A stretch of 64,000 nucleotides of DNA from Novosphingobium jiangmenense (GTDB taxonomy: Bacteria; Pseudomonadota; Alphaproteobacteria; Sphingomonadales; Sphingomonadaceae): NCBI RefSeq assembly GCF_015694345.1, contig NZ_JADQDC010000003.1:186001-250000 (forward strand). Reading direction: 5' to 3'. The position numbers and the translations under genes were made by a program. Positions 26,501 through 35,346 of the stretch are shown here, in pieces. The notes under the pieces are model-generated. The model was given only the letters and a program-made list of their open reading frames with translations, searched no databases and was not told the DNA's origin. Positions within the stretch are counted from its first letter, which is position 1; the number at the start of each line of letters is the position of its first letter.

Positions 26501-27280
26501 ATGAAGCTCGATAACGACATCGCCCTCGCCATGCGCCTCGCAGACGCCGCCGCTGCCGCCATCCGCCCGCATTTCCGCACCGTGGCGGCAGAGCGCAAGG
26601 GCGATGCCACGCCGGTCACCCTGGCGGATCGCGCCGCCGAGGAGGCGATGCGCCGCATTCTCACCGCTGAAGTGCCGCGCGATACGATCATTGGTGAGGA
26701 GTTCGGCTCGACCGCAGGATCGTCCGGTCGCAGCTGGGTGCTCGATCCCATCGACGGAACGGCGGGCTTCCTTGCCGGGCGTCCCATCTTCGGCACGCTG
26801 ATCGCGCTCGTCGTCGAAGGTTTCCCCGTACTCGGAGTCCTCGATCAGCCGATCACCGGAGAGCGCTGGGTCGGCGCGATGGGGATGCAGACCACGCTCA
26901 ACGGCAAGCCCGTGCAGACGCGCATTTGCCGGGAGCTGTCCGATGCAACGCTGGCGACGACCGGGCCGCACTATTTCGACGATCATGACGGCGGCCACTT
27001 CATGGGCCTTGCCGCCAAGACCGATCACAAGCGCATGGTCATGGGCGGCGATTGCTACAACTACGCCATGCTGGCGACGGGCCAACTCGACGTGGTCTGC
27101 GAAGCTAACCTTAAGCTGCACGACTGGGCCGCACTTGTGCCCATCGTGGAAGGGGCAGGCGGCACCATGGCAGACTGGAATGGCGATCCGCTCCACGCCG
27201 GATCCGATGGCCACGTGATTGCCCTTGGCGATCCGGCGCGGCTGGAGGACGTGGTCGAGGCGCTGGCCTGCGGGCATTGA
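26501..27280 (+). CDS. hisN: Histidinol-phosphatase, inositol monophosphatase fold
   Basis: This 259-residue member of the inositol monophosphatase family carries the metal-binding motifs GEEFG, DPIDGT and the C-terminal LHDWAALVPIVEGAGG. Alphaproteobacteria use such HisN enzymes for the histidinol-phosphate step of histidine synthesis, and the rest of the his genes lie 30 kb away in this window. The start is the ATG at 26501 (MKLDNDIALAMRLADAAA). A different substrate, such as another sugar phosphate, remains possible. Confidence 0.88.
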   Translation: MKLDNDIALAMRLADAAAAAIRPHFRTVAAERKGDATPVTLADRAAEEAMRRILTAEVPRDTIIGEEFGSTAGSSGRSWVLDPIDGTAGFLAGRPIFGTLIALVVEGFPVLGVLDQPITGERWVGAMGMQTTLNGKPVQTRICRELSDATLATTGPHYFDDHDGGHFMGLAAKTDHKRMVMGGDCYNYAMLATGQLDVVCEANLKLHDWAALVPIVEGAGGTMADWNGDPLHAGSDGHVIALGDPARLEDVVEALACGH

Positions 27281-27287
27281 TTGCAGC

Positions 27288-27755
27288 GTGCGCGGCAGCT
27301 GGTTCTTCTTCTACGGGACGCTGACCGAGGACCACGACAATCCGGTAACGCGACGTATCTTGCCGCTCCTGGAAGGCGGGAAACGGGCGTCAGTGCAAGG
27401 TTGCCTCCGCACGGTGCCTACGCCGGATGGGTGGTATCCGGTTCTGCGGGGCGGTCCGGGCAGGGTTGCGGGGCGGCTCTATCAGGCAGGCCCGTCCTTC
27501 TCGTTGAAGCACTTGCGCCTGCTTGATGCGTATGAGGATTGCGACCCGCGCCGCATCTGCCGATCCGAATACGTGAGGCGGACCATACGGGTGAGGACCG
27601 CGCGAGGCGGTTCCGTCATGGCGCAAGTCTATGTTTACAACCGGCCATGGCATCCGGGCCTGCGGGTCATCGCCGGGGGAGATTTCACGGCGTTTCTCGC
27701 AAAGCACCATCTTCGCGCCTTCGGCTCAAGGCTCGATGGCAACCGTCGGCGTTAA
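27288..27755 (+). CDS. Gamma-glutamylcyclotransferase-like (AIG2/GGCT) protein
   Basis: The 155-residue protein opens with WFFFYGTL, the signature of the GGCT/AIG2 fold, and has a candidate catalytic Glu in LLDAYEDCD. The likely start is a GTG at 27288, seven bases after the hisN stop; the longer ORF upstream is only overlap with hisN. Substrates in the family range from gamma-glutamyl amines to glutathione, so the reaction is not fixed. The last four bases overlap the convergent gene at 27752. Confidence 0.75.
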   Translation: MRGSWFFFYGTLTEDHDNPVTRRILPLLEGGKRASVQGCLRTVPTPDGWYPVLRGGPGRVAGRLYQAGPSFSLKHLRLLDAYEDCDPRRICRSEYVRRTIRVRTARGGSVMAQVYVYNRPWHPGLRVIAGGDFTAFLAKHHLRAFGSRLDGNRRR

Positions 27756-28144
27756 CGGACCAGAAGCTCGACCTCCGAAAGCTCGATCACCGGAACCTCC
27801 CATGGATGTGCGGCCATGAGCGCAGCGAGCGCCTCGGCAATGTCGGCGCCAGCGTAAGCGTAAGTGGTCAGGATCGCGGTCGAAGAAAGGCTGCGTGCGC
27901 CCGAGGTGCCGAGGGTGGGAGTGGCGTCCGGGCCGGGCTGGAAACTCTCCCATCCGGGCGCGATTTCGCACACGCCCTTGTAGAGACCGAAATCGCCCAG
28001 CGGATTATCATCGCGGATGACGGCGAGTATCGCGCCGGCCGCCGGATCGCGCTCCAGCGCGTCATTGTCGCCCTTCAGCAAGGCGGCTAAGGTCTGCGAT
28101 GCGATCGGGCAGTGGATCTTCACCGCGACGGCGCGGCGGCGCAT
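27752..28144 (-). CDS. Hypothetical protein, CutA/NIF3-like fold
   Basis: The 130-residue protein ends with GADIAEALAALMAAHPWEVPVIELSEVEL, which resembles the AHPYEEPVY signature that closes the ferredoxin-like CutA1 and NIF3/YqfO insertion domains. That resemblance is by eye only. The start shares one base with the stop of the LysR gene upstream (TAATG), so the two are co-translated and may be functionally linked. Confidence 0.65.
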   Translation of the reverse strand: MRRRAVAVKIHCPIASQTLAALLKGDNDALERDPAAGAILAVIRDDNPLGDFGLYKGVCEIAPGWESFQPGPDATPTLGTSGARSLSSTAILTTYAYAGADIAEALAALMAAHPWEVPVIELSEVELLVR

Positions 28145-29025
28145 TACAGGCCGGCCTTCAGCATCCAGTCGTGGAACAGGCGGACCGGGCGCGATTGCAG
28201 CGCGCGCGGGCGGCAGACGAACCAGTAGGAATAGGGGCTGTCGACGTCGATATCGTAGAGCCGGGCAAGGCGGGAATCATGGCTGCGATGATAGTGATCG
28301 TCATGCATGATAGCGATGCCGAGCCCTTGAGCAGCCGCTTCCAGGATCAACTGTCCCGAATCGAAATGGTCAATCGCGGCAGGTTCCAGCTTCTCGAGAT
28401 GCAGCGCCCTCTTCCACGCTTCGAAGCTGGCTGGCAGGTCGTTGTGGACGAGGAACGTCTGCTTCGCGAGCTTGGCAATGTCGGGCCGTTCACCCAGTTC
28501 TGCCGCCAGTTCGCGAGAGGTGATGGCGTGGACGCGGTTGTGATCGAGCCGCACCGAGTGGAGCGAGGCATCCGGTCCTTCCGAAAGGACGATGGCGGCG
28601 TCGATCGTGTCGCCCAGCTTGGTCTCTGCCGCATGGCCCGAATCGATGTCGATGTGCAGTTGAGGGTGGAGCTTGCGCAATTCGCCAAGGCGAGGGAACA
28701 GGCGCTGGCTGCCGAACAGCGGAAGGACGCCGAGGCGCAGGCGCATGACCTTGCCGGTATCGATCAGGCGATCCACGCGATCGGCCATCTCGTCGATCAG
28801 CGGGGCAACAGCATCGTAAAGCTGCTGGCCTTCCTCGGTCAGCTTCAGGGCCTGATGCTTGCGCTCGAACATCGGCTTGCCGACGAAGTCTTCCAGCGCT
28901 CCCAGGCGCCGCGACAGGGCGGAAGGACTGAGCGCGAGTTCCGCCGCTGCCGTCTTGGCCGAGCCGGCGCGCACGACGCGTATGAACGCCTCGAGCGAAC
29001 GCAGGGGGGGCAGGCGGCGGATCAT
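28144..29025 (-). CDS. LysR-family transcriptional regulator, GcvA-like
   Basis: The 293-residue protein has the N-terminal winged helix of LysR regulators (LRSLEAFIRVVRAGSAKTAA with SALSRRLGALEDFVGKPMF) and a two-lobed effector-binding domain. The opening RRLPPLRSLEAF resembles the GcvA subgroup. It is followed directly by the CutA/NIF3-like gene, and ends the run that begins with corC 9 bp upstream. Target and ligand are unknown. Confidence 0.88.
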   Translation of the reverse strand: MIRRLPPLRSLEAFIRVVRAGSAKTAAAELALSPSALSRRLGALEDFVGKPMFERKHQALKLTEEGQQLYDAVAPLIDEMADRVDRLIDTGKVMRLRLGVLPLFGSQRLFPRLGELRKLHPQLHIDIDSGHAAETKLGDTIDAAIVLSEGPDASLHSVRLDHNRVHAITSRELAAELGERPDIAKLAKQTFLVHNDLPASFEAWKRALHLEKLEPAAIDHFDSGQLILEAAAQGLGIAIMHDDHYHRSHDSRLARLYDIDVDSPYSYWFVCRPRALQSRPVRLFHDWMLKAGL

Positions 29026-29034
29026 CGACTTGTC

Positions 29035-29985
29035 CTATTCTGCTTCGGTCAGTTCGGCCTGCGGCGCGTGGAGCCTGAGGCGGGTCAGGCGGCGTTCGTC
29101 GCCGCCCGTCACTTCCAGGCGCCAGCCACTGGCATGTTCAAGCACGCGCCCGACGGGCGGCACTTCGCCTGCCAATACCACGGCGAGGCCGCCGAGCGTA
29201 TCCACGTCTTCCTCCACTTCCGCAAGTCTCGGATCGACCGTTTCCGCGACGTCATCAAGCTCCGCACGGGCATCGGCATCCCAAGTGTCGGGATCGATTC
29301 GGCGCAGAAGCTCTTCAGGTGCATCGTCGTGCTCGTCCTCGATCTCGCCGATGATCTCTTCGACCAGATCCTCGATGGTTATGATGCCATCGGTGCCCGA
29401 ATACTCGTCGATCACCACGGCGAGGTGGGTACGGCGGCTGCGCATGTCGGCCAATACGTCAAGCGCGCCCCGCGCCTGCGGCACGAACAGCGGCTGGCGC
29501 ATCAGTGTGGTCCAGTCCTTGGGCGGTTGCTTGTGGGACAGCATCATGCCGGCGACAATGCCGAACACGTCCTTCACGTGGATCATGCCCACGATCTCGT
29601 CGAGCGATTCGCCATAGACCGGCAGGCGGCTGTGACCGTGCTCCGCAAACGCCGCGACCAGTTCCTCGAATGTGGCGGAAGCCGGCACGGCAATGATCTC
29701 GCCGCGCGGAATGGCTACGTCGTCGGCGTCATGTTCGCTGAAGTGGAGCAGGTTGCGAAGCATCTGGCGTTCGAGCGGCACAAGGTCGCCATTGCCGTTG
29801 CCACCACTGTCCTGATAGACCTCGCCTTCGTGCTCGTCGATCGCTTCCTCGATCTGCGCGCGCAGCGACTGGTCGTGGTCGGGCCCGCGGAAAAAGGCCC
29901 GGATCGCGCGCCACAAGGCGCGGCTACTGCTACTGTCTCCGTCTCCCGACCGGCTGTCGCCGGTGGAGCCATTGCCCTCGGGCAC
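29035..29985 (-). CDS. corC: CorC/HlyC-type CBS-domain protein
   Basis: The 316-residue soluble protein has a CBS pair (about residues 90-220, including SRLPVYGESLDEIVGMIHVKDV reduced here to its core GMIHVKDVF, and TDGIITIEDLVEEIIGEI) and a C-terminal CorC_HlyC domain. Such proteins are tied to magnesium/cobalt efflux; haemolysin is a historical name. The start is a GTG at 29985. It lies just downstream of ybeY, the conserved order in many proteobacteria. Confidence 0.9.
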   Translation of the reverse strand: MPEGNGSTGDSRSGDGDSSSSRALWRAIRAFFRGPDHDQSLRAQIEEAIDEHEGEVYQDSGGNGNGDLVPLERQMLRNLLHFSEHDADDVAIPRGEIIAVPASATFEELVAAFAEHGHSRLPVYGESLDEIVGMIHVKDVFGIVAGMMLSHKQPPKDWTTLMRQPLFVPQARGALDVLADMRSRRTHLAVVIDEYSGTDGIITIEDLVEEIIGEIEDEHDDAPEELLRRIDPDTWDADARAELDDVAETVDPRLAEVEEDVDTLGGLAVVLAGEVPPVGRVLEHASGWRLEVTGGDERRLTRLRLHAPQAELTEAE

Positions 29986-30005
29986 TGCGGTGTTCCCCTG
30001 TCTGG

Positions 30006-30509
30006 TCAGTCTTCGACCGCATATGGGTCGGCAATGCCCATCAGCGCAAGCGCCTTCCGCTCCAGATTTTCCATTTCCTCGGCTTCGGCCTCGCCCAGTT
30101 CGTGGTCATAACCGGCCAGGTGGAGCAGGCCATGCACCACCAGATGGGTGGCATGTACCTCGACCGACACCCCTTTCTCTGCCGCCTCGCGCGTGCAGAC
30201 GCCGTGGGCGAGGATCAGGTCGCCGAGCATTCCGGGCGCATCGGTATCGCGCGCGGCATGGAGCACTTCCTCGCGGCTCAGCATCGGGAACGACAGGACA
30301 TTGGTCGGCTTGTCCTTGGCCCGCCACTGCTTGTTGAGTGCGTGGACTTCCTCGTCATCGGCCATGACGAGGCTGACGAGGAGGTTCTCGTGTGCCAGCT
30401 CGCCCGCGATCTGCGCCGTCGCTTCGGCGGCGCGATTGGCGAGGTCCTCCCAGTCGGTTTGCTCGCCCCAGACCGGATCGATGTCGATTTCAAGGATCGG
30501 CGCGCTCAA
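30006..30509 (-). CDS. ybeY: Endoribonuclease YbeY
   Basis: YbeY is a zinc-dependent RNase in 16S rRNA 3' maturation and ribosome quality control. The 167-residue protein has the diagnostic HGLLHLAGYDH (His126, His130, His136). The start is a TTG at 30509 that overlaps the phoH stop by 4 nt (TTGA); no ATG lies at a sensible position, and the much longer open frame upstream is antisense-like overlap with phoH. The gene order phoH-ybeY-corC is conserved in proteobacteria. Confidence 0.92.
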   Translation of the reverse strand: MSAPILEIDIDPVWGEQTDWEDLANRAAEATAQIAGELAHENLLVSLVMADDEEVHALNKQWRAKDKPTNVLSFPMLSREEVLHAARDTDAPGMLGDLILAHGVCTREAAEKGVSVEVHATHLVVHGLLHLAGYDHELGEAEAEEMENLERKALALMGIADPYAVED

Positions 30510-31528
30510 GCGTCTTTCCCCTCGTAGGCCTCGACGATGCGCCCGACGATCGGATGGCGCACGACGTCGGCGGTGTTGAACCGCACCGTGGCGATGCCAT
30601 CGACACCTTCGAGGCGTTGCACTGCATCGTTGAGGCCGCTGGCGCCGACGCCGCCGGGCAGGTCGACCTGCTTGGGGTCGCCGCAGATCACCATGCGGCT
30701 GTTCTGGCCGAAGCGGGTGAGGAACATCTTCATCTGTGCAGGCGTCGTGTTCTGCGCCTCGTCGAGAATGACGAAGGCGTCCGCCAGCGTGCGTCCGCGC
30801 ATGAAAGCGATCGGCGCGATCTCGATCTCGCCCGAGGCAATGCGCCGCTCGACCTGTTCGGGGGGCATGCAATCGTAGAGCGCGTCGTAAAGCGGGCGCA
30901 GGTAGGGATCGACCTTCTCCTTCATGTCGCCGGGCAGGAAGCCGAGGCGTTCCCCCGCTTCGACCGCCGGGCGCGACAGGATCAGCCGCTGCACCGAACC
31001 GGAGATCAGCTGCGCCACCGCCTGCGCCACGGCGAGATAGGTCTTGCCGGTGCCCGCCGGACCAAGCGCGAAGATCACGTCGTGGCTGATCAGCGCCTTC
31101 ATGTAATCGATCTGCGTCGGGCTGCGCGGAATGATCGTTTTCTTGCGGGTGCGGATCATGATCGGCGGAGCACCGCCGGGCGCACCGGTGATGATGCCTT
31201 CCAGCGTCGGCTCGACGCTCATCGCGATCAGCGATTCGACAGCGCCGGAATCCAGTTCCTGCCCGGATAGCAGGCGCTGATGCATGCCCTTAAGCACGTC
31301 GCGCGCGCGGGCGACGGCATCGTCAGGCCCCTCGATCAGCACGCGGTTGCCGCGCGCCGAAATGTAAACTCCCAGCCGGTTCTCGATCTGCACGAGATTG
31401 GTGTCGAACTGGCCGAACAGGGCGCCAAGCACGGTCTGCTCGTCGAACTCGACTTCCACCCGGGCACGGCGGTGCTGTGATTCCGGGCGATGATGCGCCT
31501 CGTCGGCGCGGTGGGGTCTACGGGCCAT
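30506..31528 (-). CDS. ybeZ: PhoH-like ATPase (YbeZ)
   Basis: The 340-residue protein is a PhoH-family P-loop ATPase thought to act with YbeY in RNA metabolism. Walker A is GPAGTGKT (156-163) and Walker B is VILDEAQN (about 245-252). An N-terminal region with a KH-like fold (about 40-95) precedes the ATPase domain, as in YbeZ. It lies 88 bp after miaB and overlaps ybeY by 4 nt. Confidence 0.93.
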   Translation of the reverse strand: MARRPHRADEAHHRPESQHRRARVEVEFDEQTVLGALFGQFDTNLVQIENRLGVYISARGNRVLIEGPDDAVARARDVLKGMHQRLLSGQELDSGAVESLIAMSVEPTLEGIITGAPGGAPPIMIRTRKKTIIPRSPTQIDYMKALISHDVIFALGPAGTGKTYLAVAQAVAQLISGSVQRLILSRPAVEAGERLGFLPGDMKEKVDPYLRPLYDALYDCMPPEQVERRIASGEIEIAPIAFMRGRTLADAFVILDEAQNTTPAQMKMFLTRFGQNSRMVICGDPKQVDLPGGVGASGLNDAVQRLEGVDGIATVRFNTADVVRHPIVGRIVEAYEGKDA

Positions 31529-31616
31529 GAGCTCCTTTCAGGGTTGGGGCCTGATTCAGAGCATAGGAACGGTTGTTGCGCGCACAAGACGCGCACGCAG
31601 ACTTTGCACAGCCGTT

Positions 31617-32936
31617 TTAGACGAGCTGACCCGCAATCGAGTTCGGGCCTGCTTCCACAAGCTTCACCGTAACTATCTGGCCGATCTCGGCTTCGCCCGT
31701 GAAGTGCACCGATTGCAGCCAAGGGGACTTGCCGAGCCACTGGCCGGGATGCTTGCCCTTGCGCTCGACCAGAACTTCGCAGGTCTTGCGGACGCTGGCC
31801 TGATTGAAGGCCAACTGGTCCCGGTTGAGCGCGGCTTGCAGGCGCTGCAAGCGTTCGTCCATCACGACCGCAGGCACATGGTCCGGCATCGTCGCGGCGG
31901 GTGTGCCAGGGCGGGCGGAATACTTGAAGCTGAACGCCTGCGCATAGCCGACGGCATCGACCAGATGCAGCGTTTCCTCGAATTCGGAAGTGGTTTCCCC
32001 GGGGAAACCGACGATGAAATCGCCCGAAAGCGCGATGTCCGGACGGGCGGCGCGAATGCGTTCGAGCAGCTTGAGGTAACTGTCGGCGGTGTGGCTGCGG
32101 TTCATTGCCTTGAGCACACGGTCGCTGCCCGCCTGCACCGGCAGGTGGAGGAAGGGCATCAGCTTCTCAAGTTCGCCATGGGCGGCGATCAGCCCGTCGG
32201 TCATGTCGTTGGGATGGCTGGTGGTATAGCGGATGCGCTTGAGGTCCGGGTCGGCGGCGAGTACGCGCGCCAATCCATCAAGACCGATGCTGCGGCCCTT
32301 GTCATCTTCGCCGGTCCAGGCATTGACGTTCTGGCCGAGCAGGGTGATCTCGCGCGCACCGCCTGCCACGAGCAACTTTGCTTCTTCCACCAGATCGGCA
32401 AAAGGACGGCTGATTTCCGCGCCTCGGGTGTAGGGCACGACGCAATAAGTGCAGAACTTGTCGCAGCCTTCCTGAACCGTGAGGAACGCGGTGGGGGCAG
32501 ACTTGCGCCGCTTGGGCAGGGCGGCGAACTTGGCCTCGGCGGGCATGTCGGTCTCGGTCGCGCGCTTGCCAGCGGCGGCGTCGGCGACCATTTCCGGCAG
32601 GCGGTGATAGGACTGAGGGCCGACCACGACCTTCACGCTCGGTGCGCGGCTCATGATTTCCTCGCCTTCGGCCTGTGCGACGCAACCGGCAACGGCGATC
32701 AACGGCGCGGAACCATCCTCGCGGCGCAAGCGACCGATGTCGGAATAGACCTTTTCGGTTGCCTTCTCGCGGATGTGGCAGGTGTTGAGGACCACAAGGT
32801 CGGCATCTTCGCCTTCAAGAGCGGGAGACATGCCATCGGCGGCGAGCAGTTCGGACATGCGTTCGCCGTCATAGACGTTCATCTGGCAGCCGAAGCTTTT
32901 GACGCGGAAAGTCTTGGGGGCAGGGGTGGTAGCCAT
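31617..32936 (-). CDS. miaB: tRNA-2-methylthio-N6-dimethylallyladenosine synthase MiaB
   Basis: MiaB is a radical-SAM enzyme that adds a methylthio group to i6A37 of tRNA. In the 439-residue protein the N-terminal cluster cysteines are Cys17, Cys53 and Cys85, the radical-SAM cluster cysteines Cys158, Cys162 and Cys165 (GCDKFCTYC), and a C-terminal TRAM domain binds tRNA. It lies 33 bp after plsC, in the conserved miaB-phoH-ybeY-corC order. Confidence 0.96.
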   Translation of the reverse strand: MATTPAPKTFRVKSFGCQMNVYDGERMSELLAADGMSPALEGEDADLVVLNTCHIREKATEKVYSDIGRLRREDGSAPLIAVAGCVAQAEGEEIMSRAPSVKVVVGPQSYHRLPEMVADAAAGKRATETDMPAEAKFAALPKRRKSAPTAFLTVQEGCDKFCTYCVVPYTRGAEISRPFADLVEEAKLLVAGGAREITLLGQNVNAWTGEDDKGRSIGLDGLARVLAADPDLKRIRYTTSHPNDMTDGLIAAHGELEKLMPFLHLPVQAGSDRVLKAMNRSHTADSYLKLLERIRAARPDIALSGDFIVGFPGETTSEFEETLHLVDAVGYAQAFSFKYSARPGTPAATMPDHVPAVVMDERLQRLQAALNRDQLAFNQASVRKTCEVLVERKGKHPGQWLGKSPWLQSVHFTGEAEIGQIVTVKLVEAGPNSIAGQLV

Positions 32937-32969
32937 GGCCGCGCCGATAAGGGATTCGGGACGCTTTGT

Positions 32970-33743
32970 CTAACGCGTGGCGCTTATCGCCTGCAGGATC
33001 CGTTCGCGCGCAGCAGTGGCCATGACCTTGCGGTTGGCTGTTTCTTCCGCCGTGAGGGGCGCAAGGAAATGCACGGTGACCGGTATCGGTCTGCGCCGGG
33101 CGAGAATCTTGAGAAAGTTGTCCAGCCCATGCTCTTCGCCGACCCATGCCATGGCAGCAACGTCGGGCCCGTAATCGAGCCACACCGGCTGGATAGCGAT
33201 GCCGGGCGGAGGCGGATCAAGGGCTGACAGCAGCGAGGACTTGAAGGGCAGGAGGCCCAGCCCGTCGCTGGTGGTGCCTTCGGGAAATACCGTCAGGGCA
33301 CCCGTATCGGTCAGTGCCGCGCGCACCTGTTCAACTTGTGCGTGAACAGAGCGCCGTTCATGTCGCGCCACGAACACCGTGTCGTTCATTTCGCACAGCC
33401 ATTTGAGCAGGCCGACATCAGCCAACCCCGAGTGCGCGACGAAGGCACTGCCGCTTGCGCCCGAGATGACCGGAATGTCCAGCCAACTCACATGGTTCGA
33501 AAGCAGGAAAGCGCCCTTGCGCGAGGGCGCGCCGGTGATCGTGACACGCGCCCCGGCGATGCGAGCAATGCCGCCGAGGAATATGCGCGGCCATGGATTG
33601 TGCAGTCGCATAACCCGCCAGACGTAGTAGAGCGGCACGCAAACGAGCAGCAGTAGCAGCATCGCGGCAAGCCGCAGGACGATGCGCAGACGTCCGGCAA
33701 GCGAGATTGCCGGACGGGCGATGGCGTCAGCCGTCGCGTTCAA
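32970..33743 (-). CDS. plsC: 1-acyl-sn-glycerol-3-phosphate acyltransferase
   Basis: PlsC acylates lysophosphatidic acid to phosphatidic acid at the inner membrane. The 257-residue protein has an N-terminal membrane helix (about 22-43), the catalytic NHVSWLD (His84, Asp89) and FPEGTTS. Its start overlaps the fur gene by 17 bp, so it is co-transcribed with the iron regulator. An ornithine-lipid acyltransferase (OlsA-like) cannot be excluded from sequence. Confidence 0.9.
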   Translation of the reverse strand: MNATADAIARPAISLAGRLRIVLRLAAMLLLLLVCVPLYYVWRVMRLHNPWPRIFLGGIARIAGARVTITGAPSRKGAFLLSNHVSWLDIPVISGASGSAFVAHSGLADVGLLKWLCEMNDTVFVARHERRSVHAQVEQVRAALTDTGALTVFPEGTTSDGLGLLPFKSSLLSALDPPPPGIAIQPVWLDYGPDVAAMAWVGEEHGLDNFLKILARRRPIPVTVHFLAPLTAEETANRKVMATAARERILQAISATR

Positions 33744-34149
33744 GCTTCACGCCGTAAAGCTCCATGCGGTGATCGACCAGGCGGTAGCCGAGCTTTTCCG
33801 CGATCTGGCGCTGGAGCTGTTCGAGTTCGGGATCGACGAATTCGATGACCTTGCCGGTCTCGACGTCGATCAGGTGATCGTGGTGCGCTTCCGGCGTCGC
33901 TTCGTAACGGGCGCGGCCGTCGCCGAAATCGTGCCGGTCGAGAATGCCGGCCTCTTCGAACAGGCGCACCGTGCGATAGACCGTCGCGATCGAGATACGC
34001 GAGTCGATGGCCGATGCCCGCTCGTGCAGTTTCTCCACATCGGGATGATCGTCGCTCTCCGACAGGACGCGCGCGATCGTGCGGCGCTGGTCAGTGATGC
34101 GCAGGCCACGCTCGGCGCAGAGAGCTTCGATGTCGATCGCTTGGTGCAC
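33727..34149 (-). CDS. fur: Ferric uptake regulator family protein
   Basis: The 140-residue protein has a winged-helix N-terminal half (GLRITDQRRTIARVL and SIATVYRTVRLFEEAGIL) and a dimerisation half with the metal ligands of HHDHLIDVETGKVIEF. There are no C-terminal CxxC pairs, as is common in alphaproteobacterial Fur. It is the first gene of the fur-plsC-miaB-phoH-ybeY-corC run. Zur or Mur specificity is possible, but the HHDHLID motif fits Fur best. Confidence 0.9.
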   Translation of the reverse strand: MHQAIDIEALCAERGLRITDQRRTIARVLSESDDHPDVEKLHERASAIDSRISIATVYRTVRLFEEAGILDRHDFGDGRARYEATPEAHHDHLIDVETGKVIEFVDPELEQLQRQIAEKLGYRLVDHRMELYGVKLERDG

Positions 34150-34159
34150 TGGGTACTCG

Positions 34160-34202
34160 TCGTAAAAGGATCGGCCCGCCGATCTATAGACCGGCGGGCC
34201 GA
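34160..34202 (-). terminator. Intrinsic terminator after mucR
   Basis: An 11-bp perfect stem, TCGGCCCGCCG (34171-34181) with CGGCGGGCCGA (34192-34202), has a 10-nt loop. On the minus strand it is followed by a short T-rich run (CCTTTTACG). It separates mucR from fur. Confidence 0.8.
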
Positions 34203-34248
34203 ATCTTCAACCGCGCGCAATCGTGTTGCGCACAGGATCGCGTGTGCT

Positions 34249-34686
34249 TCAGGCTGCGGTCTTGCGGCCGCGCTTGGGAGCAGGCTTGCGACCGAGGCCG
34301 ATCTTCTTCGCCAGTTCACGACGCTTCTCGGCATAGGCCGGAGCGACCATCGGATAATCGGCGGGAAGATTCCAGCGAGCGCGATACTGTTCCGGCGTCA
34401 TGTTGTAGCGCGTGGCGAGGTGACGCTTGAGCATCTTCAGCTTCTTGCCATCTTCAAGGCAGACGATGTGATCGTTCTTGACCGAAGCGCGGATCGAAAC
34501 GGCAGGTTCCGGCGCAGCCTCTTCTTCGACCACCGGCTTTTCGAGACCGGCAAGAGCCGAATAGACGTTCGAAATCAGGGTCGGCAGATCGCTGACCGAG
34601 ACACTGTTGTTGCTCACGTGAGCTGCAACGATGTCAGAGGTGAGGGTGATCAGGGTCTCCCGCATATCGTTCTGAATTTCACTCAT
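34249..34686 (-). CDS. mucR: MucR/Ros-family transcriptional regulator
   Basis: MucR proteins are H-NS-like global repressors in alphaproteobacteria that control exopolysaccharide, motility and cell-cycle genes. The 145-residue protein has the helical N-terminal oligomerisation part and the Ros-type zinc-finger region VCLEDGKKLKMLKRHL. Only Cys76 and His89 of the four zinc ligands are canonical: the second Cys is Asp79 and the last His is absent (ATRYN). Start is the ATG at 34686; the longer frame has no support. A basic tail, RKPAPKRGRKTAA, may add DNA affinity. Confidence 0.9.
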   Translation of the reverse strand: MSEIQNDMRETLITLTSDIVAAHVSNNSVSVSDLPTLISNVYSALAGLEKPVVEEEAAPEPAVSIRASVKNDHIVCLEDGKKLKMLKRHLATRYNMTPEQYRARWNLPADYPMVAPAYAEKRRELAKKIGLGRKPAPKRGRKTAA

Positions 34687-34851
34687 TGCACACCGGCCTT
34701 CTTTTTGTTGGTTCCAGGGCAGGGTTTCTGGACTGGCAACTGGTTTGGTGATCCAGGTCACATCTATAGTCCTATCCCGCGAAGATACAACCGATTGGGT
34801 GAAGGATTTTTAATCCAGCCAAGGTCATGGAATCCGAACGAAAGTAACCGG

Positions 34852-35325
34852 TCAATTGTCCAAAGTCAGTTCCTGGCTGATCGCATCGATTCTGCCGCCG
34901 CCAGGCGTACGATAGTAGCCCGGTCTCAGCCCGACTTCGCGGAAACCATGGGATGCATAGAGAAACGCCGCCGGATTGTCCTTCCTCATCTCGAGGAAAA
35001 CTCTCTGCATTCCTGCAGCCTTTGCCGTTGCGATGAACTGGGCGAGCAGGCGGTGGCCCAGTCCTTTGCGGCGATACTTTGGAGAGATTGCGAAAAGTAG
35101 CAATTCCTCTTCATCGAGTACGGAGCGACTCATGAAGAATCCAGCGGATTCGGACGTTTCTTCAAGTTGCATGCTGCCGTCTGCGGCAATCAAGCCATAG
35201 CGACAATTACCTAGCAGGAGGGCGTCGCTTACCTGACGGCGGTTCCATGCCTCGCCGTATTCCGGCGGGAAGGCCTGTTCCATTACTGCCATGATCCTGT
35301 CGATGTCGTCTTGCGGCAAGGTCAT
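34852..35325 (-). CDS. rimI: Ribosomal-protein-alanine N-acetyltransferase RimI-like
   Basis: The 157-residue GNAT protein has the acetyl-CoA loop YRRKGLGHRLL and the C-terminal AAFLYASHGFREVGLRPGYY block typical of RimI, which acetylates the N-terminal alanine of ribosomal protein S18. It lies 21 bp after tsaB, the classical tsaB-rimI pairing. Other N-terminal acetyltransferase roles are possible. Confidence 0.88.
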   Translation of the reverse strand: MTLPQDDIDRIMAVMEQAFPPEYGEAWNRRQVSDALLLGNCRYGLIAADGSMQLEETSESAGFFMSRSVLDEEELLLFAISPKYRRKGLGHRLLAQFIATAKAAGMQRVFLEMRKDNPAAFLYASHGFREVGLRPGYYRTPGGGRIDAISQELTLDN

Positions 35326-35346
35326 GGTCTGGGTCCGGAAACTGAT

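Noticed and set aside
28099..30111. 670-codon plus-strand open frame
   Set aside because: Antisense to the LysR and corC genes, both of which have diagnostic motifs; no domain or ribosome site in the long frame.
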